Below the pieces are notes generated by a model. That model searched no databases. It was not told the DNA's origin and worked only from the letters and a program-made list of their open reading frames with translations. From assembly GCA_963769045.1 (NCBI GenBank), contig CAVYKK010000029.1:62001-126000 (forward strand): a DNA stretch of 64,000 bases, read 5' to 3'. Both the position numbers and the translations under genes were made by a program. Source of the stretch: Methanocella_A sp963769045. Its GTDB lineage: Archaea; Halobacteriota; Methanocellia; Methanocellales; Methanocellaceae. This document shows, piece after piece, positions 1 to 8,923 of this stretch. The number at the start of each line of letters is the position of its first letter. Within the stretch, counting starts at the first letter, position 1.

Positions 1-1
1 G

Positions 2-559
2 ATCGTCGTCGAGGTCAACCCCCGCAAGGCGCTCGAAGCGGCAATGGACGGATACCGGGTCATGAACATGAGCCAGGCGGCAGAAGTCGGCGACATCTTC
101 GTGACCGTTACGGGCGACAAGTCTGTCATCCGCAAAGAGCATTTCGCGAAGATGAAGGACCAGGCCATCGTCTGCAACTCGGGTCACTTCAACGTCGAGC
201 TCGACCTGGAGGATCTGAAAAAGATGGCAAAGAGCATCACCACGATCAAGAACGACGTGGACGAGTACGTGCTCAAGAACGGCAACAGGATCTACGTGCT
301 TGCAGAGGGCCGGTTAGTCAATCTCGCCTGCGCCTTCGGACACCCGCCCGAGGTCATGGATATGAGCTTCGCCAACCAGGCACTGTCGGTAAAGCTCATC
401 GTCGAGAACCATAAGAAGATGAAGAACGAGGTCTACAAGGTGCCCGAGGAAATCGATAACCGTGTCGCTAGCATGAAGCTCAAGGCCATGGGCATCAGCC
501 TGGAAAAGCTGACGAAGGAGCAGGAGAAGTACCTCAGCTCCTGGAGCGAGGGCACGTAA
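2..559 (+). CDS. ahcY: S-adenosylhomocysteine hydrolase, C-terminal part (5' end outside window)
   Basis: This is the C-terminal 185 or so residues of adenosylhomocysteinase, the cytosolic NAD-dependent enzyme that splits S-adenosylhomocysteine into homocysteine and adenosine. The reading frame is already open at base 2. Visible family motifs are the NAD-domain stretch GDIFVTVTGDKSVI, VCNSGHFNVELDL, and the C-terminal block GRLVNLACAFGHPPEVMDMS followed by a helical tail. A PfkB kinase starts 23 bases after the stop, which suggests one transcript and a link to removal of the adenosine product (inference). The N-terminal substrate domain cannot be examined. Confidence 0.96.
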   Translation: MVVEVNPRKALEAAMDGYRVMNMSQAAEVGDIFVTVTGDKSVIRKEHFAKMKDQAIVCNSGHFNVELDLEDLKKMAKSITTIKNDVDEYVLKNGNRIYVLAEGRLVNLACAFGHPPEVMDMSFANQALSVKLIVENHKKMKNEVYKVPEEIDNRVASMKLKAMGISLEKLTKEQEKYLSSWSEGT

Positions 560-581
560 GCAGAAAAAGGGGTGTGTGGAC

Positions 582-1484
582 ATGGTGGACGTAATAATGG
601 TGGGCACCGTGGCGCTGGACAGCGTGAAGACGCCGTTCGGCGAGGTCGATGAGACGCTGGGCGGCTCGGCGGTCTACGCCTCGGTCGCAGCGAACGCATT
701 TGCGAAAGTCGGGCTGGTCGGCATCGTCGGGAAAGACTTCCCGAAGAAGCACCTTGAGTTCCTGAAGAAAAAAGGCATCGACCTCGATGGCCTGGAGATC
801 GCCGACGGCGACTCGTTCCGGTGGAAAGGCTACTACGAGTACGACATGAACCAGGCCCACACGGTGGACACCCGCCTGAACGTCCTGTCTCAGTTCAACC
901 CCAAACTGCCGAAAACATACCGCGATGCGCGGTATGTCTTTTTGGCCAACACCGACCCCGAAATCCAGCTAAACGTGTTCGAGCAGATCCGCAAGCCGAA
1001 GCTGGTCATGCTGGACACCATGAACTTCTGGATCGACAATAAGAAAGAGGCACTTAAAAAGATCATCGGCAAGGTCGACGTCATGCTGACCAACGACGCC
1101 GAAGCCAGGCAGTTCTTCGACACGCCGAACCTTGTGAAAGCAGGCAAAGCGTTCCTCGCAATGGGCCCGAAAGCGGTGATCATCAAGAAAGGCGAGCACG
1201 GTGCCCTCCTGTTCACCGAGGGCCAGTGCTTCTCGGCCCCCGCCTACCCGCTGGAAAGCCTGGTAGATCCGACCGGGGCCGGCGACTCGTTCGCAGGCGG
1301 CTTCATCGGATGGCTGGCGAAGACCGACGACATATCGCCGCGCAACATGCGAAAGGCGGTCATCTTCGGCAGCGCCATCGCGTCCTACAACGCGGAGGAC
1401 TTCAGCCTCGGCAAGCTGAAGACCATTACGAGGGATGACATTTTCAACCGGTACATGAGGTTCCAGGACATCGCCTCTTTTTAA
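582..1484 (+). CDS. PfkB-family sugar/nucleoside kinase
   Basis: A 300-residue ribokinase-fold kinase. The N-terminal glycine motif LGGSAVYASVAANAF and the C-terminal signature DPTGAGDSFAGGFIGWL, with the catalytic Asp of GAGD, are both present. The substrate cannot be read from sequence. Because it directly follows adenosylhomocysteinase, adenosine or another nucleoside is a reasonable guess. I chose ATG 582, about nine bases after AGGGG at 568-572; a GTG at 576 in the same frame would add two residues. A T-rich stretch at about 1483-1506 right after the stop probably ends transcription. Confidence 0.9.
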   Translation: MVDVIMVGTVALDSVKTPFGEVDETLGGSAVYASVAANAFAKVGLVGIVGKDFPKKHLEFLKKKGIDLDGLEIADGDSFRWKGYYEYDMNQAHTVDTRLNVLSQFNPKLPKTYRDARYVFLANTDPEIQLNVFEQIRKPKLVMLDTMNFWIDNKKEALKKIIGKVDVMLTNDAEARQFFDTPNLVKAGKAFLAMGPKAVIIKKGEHGALLFTEGQCFSAPAYPLESLVDPTGAGDSFAGGFIGWLAKTDDISPRNMRKAVIFGSAIASYNAEDFSLGKLKTITRDDIFNRYMRFQDIASF

Positions 1485-2009
1485 TTTTTTACTCTTCTGT
1501 TTTTAGATGCCCGGCGTTGATTGCGCTGGCTCGCACCACGCTGCGCTTACGGCCACAAAGACACAGTCATTCCAAAGGTTTCATACAACGGGATGTTTAT
1601 GGCCGGGCATTCCCGGGTGAGCCGGGCAGGCATGAAGTCGTGAGGGCCTGGCCTGTTCCGCGTGCGCGCGCGAGGCCGCCTACGCTGTCACGACGATAGA
1701 TTACAATCATTCAGGAATGACTATCTCTTTGTGGCAGCAAGGGCAGCGTGGTACGTGCATATGATATCGAAGAATTTAAAATCTCACATTTTCTTTTCCG
1801 CTTTGTGTATCAGCAAAAAATCCCCAAAGCCCTGCACGACATGCTTTGATACGTAGCAGGCACAGGCGAGTGACAAACATCATTTTATTTTTTATGAAAG
1901 CGCTAACAACAGTTTTTTATTGCTCTACGGCACCAATTGCACGGTAATTTAAGCACTAATATATAAATAGCGCTAATCGGAATCCGACTATGTTGAGGAG
2001 GGTAATGTT
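1485..2009. other. Intergenic region, no gene seen
   Basis: It begins with a T-rich tract (1483-1506) that fits an archaeal terminator for the upstream operon. A CG-alternating tract lies at 1659-1674. The short open frames here have atypical composition and no ribosome site, so I do not call them. The last 55 bases hold the promoter of the next gene. Confidence 0.6.
1958..1970 (+). promoter_or_regulatory. TATA box of the small secreted protein gene
   Basis: AATATATAAATAG lies about 45 bases before the ATG at 2010. Initiation about 25 bases downstream leaves a short leader carrying GAGGAGGGTAA, a strong ribosome site. Confidence 0.7.
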
Positions 2010-2405
2010 ATGAAGAAAATGATTGCACTGAGTATTCTGTTCGTGCTGGCCTTTGCACTGGTTGCCCCGGCTGGCGCGAGCCTGGTCGGGACCGCGTTCG
2101 GTTTCCCGACGATCACACAGACTGGTACGACGACTGCGTTCAACAGGGACACGGCTGCCGCAACGGACACTGAGGCATTTGCCCTGTCGTTCCCGACGAC
2201 CGGCGAATCGGACTTTGTCGCTCTGCCCGGACTTCCGACCGGTGGCGCGTTCAATCTCGCTTTCCCGTCGATCGCCCAGACTGTAGCCCAGACGCAGGTG
2301 CTCACGCACTGTGACTTCGCCACGACCACTGAGGAGGCAGCGTTCTCCTATCCGTTCGTCGGTGTCGGCGGCGTCGCAATCCCGGGCTTCGGCTTCGGGT
2401 TCTGA
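2010..2405 (+). CDS. Small secreted protein of unknown function
   Basis: The 131-residue product starts with a clear signal peptide (MKKMIALSILFVLAFALVAP, then AGAS). The mature part is rich in Thr, Phe, Gly and Ala and ends in GFGFGF, with one cysteine and no recognisable domain. A TATA box at 1958 and GAGGAGGGTAA at 1992-2002 support real, probably strong, expression as a single gene. The T-rich stretch after 2455 may be its terminator. It could be a cell-surface or matrix component like the larger secreted proteins at 12-22 kb, but no sequence similarity to them is visible. Confidence 0.8.
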   Translation: MKKMIALSILFVLAFALVAPAGASLVGTAFGFPTITQTGTTTAFNRDTAAATDTEAFALSFPTTGESDFVALPGLPTGGAFNLAFPSIAQTVAQTQVLTHCDFATTTEEAAFSYPFVGVGGVAIPGFGFGF

Positions 2406-2546
2406 GCAGGATTCCGTAAGACAAATAACCCTAAAATTGTGGCGGGGATTTATTTTTCCCCCACCCTCTTTATTTTATTTTTGCACATGGGAGCTATTGA
2501 TCGGCAGCAGGCAGCATGACGACGAAGCCTGCGGGCTTCGTATAGG

Positions 2547-4166
2547 TCATGTTACAGGCAACATGACCACGAACCTCGCCCCTCCCCGGTGGTTCCCGGG
2601 CGTCCTGTCCTCGACCCAGGTCTTGCCTTTGAAGCTCTCGGCGAGCGATTTTACCAGGTATAAGCCCAGGCCTATGCCCTTCGCCCGGGCAGACCCTTTC
2701 GACATCCGGTTGAAAATGGCATTCTTCAGGTCGTCGGAAATGCCAGGGCCGTTGTCCTCGACTGACACGCGGCAACAGGTGCGGTCATTCACCTCCACCC
2801 GGTCGAGGTTAATAGAAATGTCGGCACGATCCCCGGTGTGTTTGATCGCATTGCTAACGAGGTTGGCGAAAATGTCATGCAGCAGCTCGTTGGCCCGGAC
2901 ATAACAATGCTTGTTGCCGTTTAAGTTCAGTGTGACCGCCTTGTCGGGCACCGCACCGAACTCCCGGTGCACGCTATCGAGCACCTTTACCACGTCCACT
3001 TTATCCGTTCGGAACACGCCCTCCCTGAGCTTCTGCAGCTTCCGCAGGTTCTGGATGAGCCGGGCGCTTCGCTGCAGCACTTCGATGGACTTATCGAGGA
3101 ACTCGATCTGTCCGCTGTCGGCCGGCACGTCTCGCGCCATCTCGAGATAGCCCAGCGCGATCTGGTGCATGTTATTAATATCGTGGCCCATCAGGTCCAG
3201 GTAGAGCTCTACCTGGTCTTTCGCGTTCTTGAGCTCCACCTCGGCCCGCTTGCGCTCGGTGATGTCCCGCACGGCGGCGCAATTGTACTCCTGGCCCCTG
3301 TAAAAGAGGTAGTTTACGGACAATTCCACCGGGATCTCGCGGCCGTCCTTCGTGATGAACGTATTTTCGAAGATCAGCGATCCGCGCCGCTTGAGCTCAT
3401 CCCGGTGTTCAGCCCAGTTACGCTTGTTGTGCAGGGTGTTGACGTCGAACACTCTCTTTCCCAGGAGCTCTTCCCTGGTGTAGCCCAGTGTACGGCATGC
3501 CGCATTATTCACGTAGGTGAAATGCCCGTCGGGCGCGACCCAGAAGATCATGTCGTTCGCCCGGTCGATGGAAAATTGCGCCAGGCGCAGCTTTTCTTCC
3601 CGGTCTTTCTGCGCCGTGATGTCCCGGCTGACCCAGCGGTACCCACAGAAAACGTCCCGGTCATCGAAGACTGGTGTGCCGTTCGTCTCAAGTACGATTA
3701 TGCGGCCATCCTTTCTCCGGACCCGGTGCTCCGTATGCTCTACCGGCTGGTGCGTATTATAAATTTGTAAAAATCCTGTGAAAATATCTCCGGTTTCATC
3801 GGGTAACAGGAAGTCAGAGGGTTTCTTGCCAGTTATCTCATCCGTCCTGTAGCCAAGTATATCCATGGTTTTTGGGCTTGCATATATGCAGATGAAACGA
3901 TCGTCAGTCTCCCAGATCATCTCGTTAATGATCCCGACGATACTGCGGAATCGCTCTTCGCTGCGCTGTAAAGCATCTTCAGTCTGTTGTGGCCGGATGC
4001 CGGTCTCCTCGCCCCCCGGCACAGGTGCCTGACCCGGGTAGTTTTGCTCCCTGCAAATAGGATTAAGACCTTCGATGTGATCCCGGAGCGACAGGATTTC
4101 GTCGATCAGCCGTTCCCGGGTATAGCCATCATATCGGGTACCGTCTACACCTGGTTCTTCTTTCAT
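2547..4166 (-). CDS. PAS-domain sensor histidine kinase
   Basis: A 539-residue soluble histidine kinase. A short N-terminal segment is followed by two PAS domains (about residues 70-180 and 195-310), the H-box MGHDINNMHQIALGYL with the phospho-accepting His, and a HATPase domain with the N box NLVSNAIKHTG, G1 box DNGPGISDD and G2 box GIGLGLYLVKSL. No membrane segment is visible, so it probably senses a cytoplasmic or diffusible signal. The frame extends 60 codons upstream to 4346, but a TATA-like ATTTATAATA near 4253-4262 lies inside that extension, so I place the start at 4166. No response regulator is adjacent. Confidence 0.92.
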   Translation of the reverse strand: MKEEPGVDGTRYDGYTRERLIDEILSLRDHIEGLNPICREQNYPGQAPVPGGEETGIRPQQTEDALQRSEERFRSIVGIINEMIWETDDRFICIYASPKTMDILGYRTDEITGKKPSDFLLPDETGDIFTGFLQIYNTHQPVEHTEHRVRRKDGRIIVLETNGTPVFDDRDVFCGYRWVSRDITAQKDREEKLRLAQFSIDRANDMIFWVAPDGHFTYVNNAACRTLGYTREELLGKRVFDVNTLHNKRNWAEHRDELKRRGSLIFENTFITKDGREIPVELSVNYLFYRGQEYNCAAVRDITERKRAEVELKNAKDQVELYLDLMGHDINNMHQIALGYLEMARDVPADSGQIEFLDKSIEVLQRSARLIQNLRKLQKLREGVFRTDKVDVVKVLDSVHREFGAVPDKAVTLNLNGNKHCYVRANELLHDIFANLVSNAIKHTGDRADISINLDRVEVNDRTCCRVSVEDNGPGISDDLKNAIFNRMSKGSARAKGIGLGLYLVKSLAESFKGKTWVEDRTPGNHRGGARFVVMLPVT

Positions 4167-4252
4167 AATGACACCTGCGGACATCGATAACGGAGTAAGC
4201 AATGCCCGGCTCTCGATTCGGGAGCCGTATTTTGCAGTTAACAAAACAATTA

Positions 4253-4262
4253 CTATTATAAA
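4253..4262 (-). promoter_or_regulatory. TATA box of the PAS histidine kinase gene
   Basis: Read on the minus strand, ATTTATAATA sits in a very AT-rich stretch (4253-4290) about 90 bases before the chosen start at 4166. This position argues against translation from the upstream in-frame codons. Confidence 0.5.
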
Positions 4263-4483
4263 TATTTTTATTATATTTTTTTCAAGAGAAGGCGGAAAAG
4301 CATACGGGGCGACCGCATTATCATCGCTTCGGGGCCTGGTAGTCACGTAATGTACCCGGTTGAACCAGCCCGGTCCGGCGCTCGTATAATCCCGGATCGA
4401 CTATTTGCAGGCTGCATATGGTATGTGTTCCGTGACATAGTTTAATTTTAATCGTGTGCAATATAGCCATGGGAGGAATATCT

Positions 4484-5584
4484 GTGGATAGCCGCAGGGA
4501 ACAGGTCAGGGAATATCTAAGCGACGTATACGGCAAGCCCGTCGAAGTCATACGCATCGCAGAGCTGGGCGCCGAGCCCGGCGAGTCCGCGCTGAAAGGG
4601 TTCGGCTACGGCAAGCCGTACATCATCGATTTTATTTTAGAAGGCCAGGCAGCATCGGCCGTACTTTCGTCCATGCGCGTCCAGAAGGGATTCGGCCACG
4701 ACACGTTCGCCGATCGCGCCTCACTGATGCTCTGGTCTAACATGTCGTTCAATGTGCTGCCGCGCCACGTGCGGTCGATCGACGTCGGTTACTTCACCGA
4801 GTATGGCGGCTTGAAAAGCGCCGGCGACGCTGATGAGTTTTTCATCCTGATGGACCGGGTGAGCGGCATCGAGTACTATCGCGACCTGGACAGGATTACG
4901 GAGTCGGGCTTCTTCACCGATCTGGACAGGGACCGGGCCATCGCGCTGTCGGATTATCTCGTCTACATCCACCAGCAAAAACACGACGACCGCGTGCTCT
5001 GGGACCGCCGGATCCGCGAACTCATTGGCTCCGGCGAGTGCATCATGGGGCTGGACGACAGCTATCCCGACGGCTTCAGGTTTTATTCGGCTGCGGACTT
5101 CGAGCGCATGGAGCAGGAATGCGTAAGCTGGCGATGGAAGCTCAAGCCGCGGTTCGAGCGGCTATGCGTGGTGCATGGCGACTTCCACCCATGGAACCTG
5201 ATGTTTCGCAACGGGACCGATTTCACCGCGCTCGACCGAAGCCGGGGGGAGTATGGCGAGGCGGCGGACGACGTGTCCTGCATGAGCCTGAACTACCTGT
5301 TCTACTCGCTCCGGAAATACGGGCGTCTCGATAAAGAGTTCGAAGTCCTGTGGGACCTCTTCATGGAAAACTACCTGGTGAAATCAGGCGACTTCGAGAT
5401 GCTACAGATTATCCAGCCATTCTACGCATTCAGGGCGCTGGTGGTGGCCAGCCCGGTCTGGTATCCTACCCTTGACGCAAGCGTACGTATCAAGCTGTTC
5501 AACTTCATCGATAACGTGCTGGCGGCAGACGAGTTTGACTATAAGGATGTCAACAAATACCTGAAACCCGGTAAGAGGCAATAG
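4484..5584 (+). CDS. Aminoglycoside-phosphotransferase-like kinase
   Basis: A 366-residue protein of the APH/choline-kinase superfamily. The catalytic loop VVHGDFHPWNLMF is intact (catalytic Asp and Asn), and a later acidic stretch DRSRGEYGEAADD fits the metal-binding motif. The physiological substrate is unknown; such genes are not necessarily resistance genes. I chose GTG 4484, seven bases after GGAGGA at 4471-4476; a GTG at 4454 and an ATG at 4469 lie upstream in frame. The stop is one base before the APS kinase start, so the two are co-transcribed. A combined APH-type kinase and P-loop kinase pair is also known in other genomes. Confidence 0.85.
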   Translation: MDSRREQVREYLSDVYGKPVEVIRIAELGAEPGESALKGFGYGKPYIIDFILEGQAASAVLSSMRVQKGFGHDTFADRASLMLWSNMSFNVLPRHVRSIDVGYFTEYGGLKSAGDADEFFILMDRVSGIEYYRDLDRITESGFFTDLDRDRAIALSDYLVYIHQQKHDDRVLWDRRIRELIGSGECIMGLDDSYPDGFRFYSAADFERMEQECVSWRWKLKPRFERLCVVHGDFHPWNLMFRNGTDFTALDRSRGEYGEAADDVSCMSLNYLFYSLRKYGRLDKEFEVLWDLFMENYLVKSGDFEMLQIIQPFYAFRALVVASPVWYPTLDASVRIKLFNFIDNVLAADEFDYKDVNKYLKPGKRQ

Positions 5585-5585
5585 C

Positions 5586-6134
5586 ATGGCCTGGACGGTA
5601 TGGTTCACCGGCCTCCCGGGCAGCGGAAAGACGACGATCGCCCATGCCACGCAAAAGTACCTGGAAGACAGAGGCGTCAGGGCGAAAGTCTTAGAGCTGG
5701 ATGAGATAAGGAAAGTGCTGACGCCACACCCGAAGTACTCGGAGCAGGAACGGTCGGTCGTGTATGCGGCGCTCACCTATATGGCAAAGCTGCTGGTCGA
5801 CGAAGGGATCAACGTGATCATCGATGCGACGGGCAACCTCCGCAGGTACCGTGACGGCGCCCACGTACTGATCAGCGACTTCGGGGAGGTATACATCAAA
5901 TGCCCGCTGGAAGTCTGCATGGCGAGGGAGTCGGGCAGGAAGGCGCAGTTTGCGCCTGCCGGTATTTACAAAAAGGGAAAAACCGGCAGGAGCGCCACCG
6001 TGCCTGGCCTGAACGTGCCCTACGAGGAGCCGCTCAGGCCCATCGCCACTGTCGACTGCCAGATGACGCCGGATGAGGCGGGTAAACAGGCGGCGGATGC
6101 GATTCTGGAGCACTTCGGAGGCACGCATGGATGA
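5586..6134 (+). CDS. cysC: Adenylylsulfate (APS) kinase
   Basis: This 182-residue P-loop kinase should convert adenylylsulfate plus ATP to 3'-phosphoadenylylsulfate (PAPS) in sulfate assimilation. The Walker A motif is GLPGSGKTT near residue 9. The family stretches VLELDEIRK, FAPAGIYKKG and VPYEEP are visible, and the length is normal for CysC. It lies between the APH-like kinase (one-base spacing) and an IMPase-type phosphatase whose start overlaps its 3' end by eight bases. A PAPS reductase homologue at 24005-25933 would use the product. Sulfate adenylyltransferase was not found in the window. Confidence 0.93.
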   Translation: MAWTVWFTGLPGSGKTTIAHATQKYLEDRGVRAKVLELDEIRKVLTPHPKYSEQERSVVYAALTYMAKLLVDEGINVIIDATGNLRRYRDGAHVLISDFGEVYIKCPLEVCMARESGRKAQFAPAGIYKKGKTGRSATVPGLNVPYEEPLRPIATVDCQMTPDEAGKQAADAILEHFGGTHG

Positions 6135-6948
6135 CATGTACCTGGTGAAACGCCTGGCCGAAAAGGTCCGGGACAGCACGAAGGCATATGTGGCGGACAA
6201 CAAGGACTTCGCGGAAGTGATCAGGCACAGGCCGAAGGATGTGACTCGTAAGCTCGACATGTATGCGGAGCAGGCGCTCGACGCGGCCATTGCCAACGAA
6301 GGCATAACGGCGCACGTCATATCCGAGGAGATCGGGGAACGCATCGTGCCTGCCGGCAGCCGCCCGGAATGCACGCTGTTGCTGGATCCCGTGGACGGCT
6401 CGAATAACGTTGCGGCCGGCATACCGTATTATTGCACCTCACTGGCCCTTTCCAGGAAGAGCGAAGGTGCAACTTTTGCGGATATCGATGCTGCAGCTGT
6501 AGCCAGCAACTGCTGCGGGACTTTTTATGCGTCAAAAGGACGCGGCGCGTTCATGGATGGAAAGAAGATCAGCCCCGTGCGACGGGAAGGAAAACCTGCT
6601 TATGCGATATACTCATACGGCGCCGGCGCTATGCCGGGCGGCCTGATCGCCTTACAGGAGGACGAGGACTGTATCGTACGTACCATGGGCAGCATCGCGC
6701 TGGATATATGCATGGTCGCCCGCGGCTCCTTCGACGCGGTCGTAGACACTCGGAACAAAGTCAGCGGCTACGACATTATGGGAGCGGCGCTCATTCTTCT
6801 TGAGGCCGGCGGCCATATCTGCCGCACCGACGGCCTTGGCATCAACGAGTTGCCGCTCGATGCCAGTGGCGTCTCAATCATTGCTGCGTCAAACCAGGGA
6901 CTCACAGACAGGCTGCTGACAGTCGTAAGCATAAGAAAGCATGAATAG
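6127..6948 (+). CDS. Inositol-monophosphatase family phosphatase (candidate PAP phosphatase/CysQ)
   Basis: A 273-residue Mg-dependent phosphatase. Metal-ligand motifs include EEIGER, the signature LLLDPVDGSNN and a late GYDIMGAALILLEAGG. Archaeal members hydrolyse inositol phosphate, fructose bisphosphate or 3'-phosphoadenosine 5'-phosphate (PAP). Overlap with the APS kinase gene makes PAP removal the most attractive role, but this is inferred from context. The start at ATG 6127 follows GGAGG at 6117-6121; a second in-frame ATG at 6136 is less well spaced. Confidence 0.88.
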   Translation: MDDMYLVKRLAEKVRDSTKAYVADNKDFAEVIRHRPKDVTRKLDMYAEQALDAAIANEGITAHVISEEIGERIVPAGSRPECTLLLDPVDGSNNVAAGIPYYCTSLALSRKSEGATFADIDAAAVASNCCGTFYASKGRGAFMDGKKISPVRREGKPAYAIYSYGAGAMPGGLIALQEDEDCIVRTMGSIALDICMVARGSFDAVVDTRNKVSGYDIMGAALILLEAGGHICRTDGLGINELPLDASGVSIIAASNQGLTDRLLTVVSIRKHE

Positions 6949-6990
6949 GCTGGCTTGCCTTGCGTGCATACGATGACGCCCGAAACATGT

Positions 6991-7734
6991 TTAGCGGCTT
7001 TTCAGCGGGAAACCCCACTTTCCCTGTACCCTGGCCCGTTCTTTCTCGAACTCCTCAGGATGTTCTTCGAGATACTTGATCTTGCGGTAACATGCGGCCA
7101 CCGCCTCGCGTGACCTTTCAGAGGTCAAAGACCAGAACCGGTCGGCGTAGACGCTGGAAAACTCTTCGGAAAAGATTTCACAGATGATGTCAAGCGTGCC
7201 ATACGTGCAGCTTACCTGGCAGAACTTGTTGGCCACTGCATCTCCGAAGGCTGCCGCGAACAGGCCGCTATTGAAGCCGAACTTCCGGGATGCCAGCTCG
7301 CATAGTTTTGTCAGCGTGTCGAAAATGCTTTTCCGGATGTCGATCCGGTCCCAGTCCAGCGGACGGCTGTGGTAGATACGGTGGTGCTCCAATACCTCGG
7401 CTGCAGCGATGGGCGCTTTACCACCATATACTCTTTCATCAGGGGCCGTCACTTCCACGCCCCATACGATATCGATGTCCTGCCATGGCGGCGCCGGGCC
7501 GATGTCGGCGAGGTCTGCGAACAGCAGCCGCAGGTCGCGCCATAGCTCGCTGATCGTGTCTCTCACTGGCCGGTCGAGGTCCGGGCGTATCATGAGTACC
7601 AGCCGGCCGTCGTCGATCGCACTCTCAAACCGGGCAGGGAACCCCTCCAGCCCTTCGTACTCAATAGGCAGAAAGAAGCCTACCCTGTCGCCGATCTTCT
7701 CTATCATTGCATCCGTGTGGTCCAGGATTTTCAT
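6991..7734 (-). CDS. Conserved hypothetical protein
   Basis: A 247-residue protein I do not recognise. It has no membrane segment or signal peptide. The middle is rich in Trp and acidic residues (WQDIDIVWGVEV), there are several cysteines in the C-terminal half (LCELAS, KFCQVSCTYG, DIICEIF), and the tail is charged (EEHPEEFEKERARVQ). It is convergent with the phosphatase gene and preceded by the repeat at 7788-7860, which may carry its regulation. The complete open frame with normal codon use supports a real gene, but no function can be assigned. Confidence 0.7.
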   Translation of the reverse strand: MKILDHTDAMIEKIGDRVGFFLPIEYEGLEGFPARFESAIDDGRLVLMIRPDLDRPVRDTISELWRDLRLLFADLADIGPAPPWQDIDIVWGVEVTAPDERVYGGKAPIAAAEVLEHHRIYHSRPLDWDRIDIRKSIFDTLTKLCELASRKFGFNSGLFAAAFGDAVANKFCQVSCTYGTLDIICEIFSEEFSSVYADRFWSLTSERSREAVAACYRKIKYLEEHPEEFEKERARVQGKWGFPLKSR

Positions 7735-7787
7735 GGCCGTTAGAAAAATAGGCTACCATGTTTATTAATTAGCAGCTTCGTTGAAAG

Positions 7788-7860
7788 CGGGTGCCCGATT
7801 TCGTCACAATCGGGTGCCCGATTTCGTCACAATCGGGTGCCGGATTTCGTTGTAATCGGG
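7788..7860. repeat. Three tandem 23-bp repeats, each carrying an inverted repeat
   Basis: The unit CGGGTGCCCGATTTCGTCAC plus AAT occurs perfectly at 7788-7810 and 7811-7833 and with changes at 7834-7856. Across unit boundaries CCCGATT and AATCGGG form a 7-bp stem with a 7-base loop. It lies between the divergent starts at 7734 (minus) and 7929 (plus), so it may be a set of protein-binding sites. Confidence 0.8.
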
Positions 7861-7928
7861 AGTGCAGTCGCCCGCCGTGACAATAAATCTATAAGGCATA
7901 AGGCAAAATCATATTCGATTCAGTGATT

Positions 7929-8639
7929 ATGACAGACAAGCTGCACATAGCCTGGGGCGTGACAGGCGCGGGCCACTACCTGAAGGAGTCCTACGCAGTG
8001 ATGGCCGGACTCAGGAAAGACGGCCATGACGTCACCTCATTCGTCTCCAGGGCAGGTGAAGAAGTGTCTAGAATGTATGGGATGTTCGACGACCTGAAGA
8101 CCGTATCGGATGGCTCTTACCTCAACGAGATTTACCTGGACTCCGCCCAGGGCTCCAGCTTCCCGAAGATCGGCCGGTTCAACCTGAAGCGCTACGACCT
8201 GTTCGTGCTCACCCCGGCCACATCGAATACCGTAGCCAAAATCGTCTATGGCATCGCGGACACGCTAGTGACTAACTGTGCGGCCCAGGCCATGAAAAGT
8301 GGCGTGCCATGCTACATTGTCCCGGTCGACCAGGAGAACGACGTGGTCTCGGAAATGCCGTATACCATCGATCGGACAAAGTGTGGTATCTGCGAGAGTT
8401 GTCCGCCGGAGGAAGCCTGTCCCAACGAAGCCATTGACCGGCAGATCGACCTGCTGAAGTGCCAGGGATGCGGTACGTGCGTGCCACTGTGCCCCGAGAG
8501 TGCAATTTCGGGCGGTGGCCCGGTGCCGGTGTCCATCCGCAAAGTGGACGCCAGGAACACGAGGATGCTGGCAGAAATGGAAGGCGTGAGGATCTTCATG
8601 AGCCCGCGGCAGGTGCTCGAAGCTGTCCGCAAGAGTTAA
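7929..8639 (+). CDS. dmrX: Dihydromethanopterin reductase (acceptor), iron-sulfur flavoprotein
   Basis: A 236-residue protein. An N-terminal flavoprotein domain (AWGVTGAGHYLKES, LTPATSNTVAKIVYGIADT) is fused to a two-cluster ferredoxin domain: CGICESCPPEEACPNEAI and CQGCGTCVPLCPESAI each give one 4Fe-4S site. This is the architecture of the archaeal DmrX family, which reduces dihydromethanopterin to tetrahydromethanopterin, the C1 carrier of methanogenesis. The related archaeoflavoprotein AfpA is the main alternative. The ATG at 7929 is about 40 bases after a TATA-like CTATAAGG, so the leader is very short. A GTG at 7923 would add two residues. Confidence 0.85.
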   Translation: MTDKLHIAWGVTGAGHYLKESYAVMAGLRKDGHDVTSFVSRAGEEVSRMYGMFDDLKTVSDGSYLNEIYLDSAQGSSFPKIGRFNLKRYDLFVLTPATSNTVAKIVYGIADTLVTNCAAQAMKSGVPCYIVPVDQENDVVSEMPYTIDRTKCGICESCPPEEACPNEAIDRQIDLLKCQGCGTCVPLCPESAISGGGPVPVSIRKVDARNTRMLAEMEGVRIFMSPRQVLEAVRKS

Positions 8640-8665
8640 GTGCTTATAACAAATACGAGGTTGTG

Positions 8666-8731
8666 TGACACCCCCTCAGTAAAATGAATGAGTTTGGTGA
8701 AGCCATCATTTTGTTGAAATCGGGGGTGTCA
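8666..8731. repeat. Nested inverted repeat between dmrX and the PAP2 gene
   Basis: TGACACCCCC at 8666-8675 pairs perfectly with GGGGGTGTCA at 8722-8731. Inside it AAAATGA (8681-8687) pairs with TCATTTT (8706-8712). It begins 27 bases after the dmrX stop. It may act as a transcript end or be a small mobile palindrome; no T-run follows the outer stem. Confidence 0.75.
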
Positions 8732-8923
8732 TTATGGTATGACAGAGCGCCGCCATGAACGCCGCTATCACCGGAAGTAGGATACAACTTTCCGACATAT
8801 AATCTTTTCCCATGAAATGCTATTTTAGCTATCCTTAGATATGCTTGCATGCCTGCATGGCCTCATGGCATGCACCCGCAGGAACGGGGGATGAAGGATT
8901 TATTATCGAAGCGCAGATGATGA

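Noticed and set aside
1517..1856. Two short open frames in the 1.5-2.0 kb gap
   Set aside because: No ribosome sites, arginine-biased translation, and overlap with the CG tract; likely chance frames.
7788..7860. Possible CRISPR array
   Set aside because: The three units are directly adjacent with no spacers.
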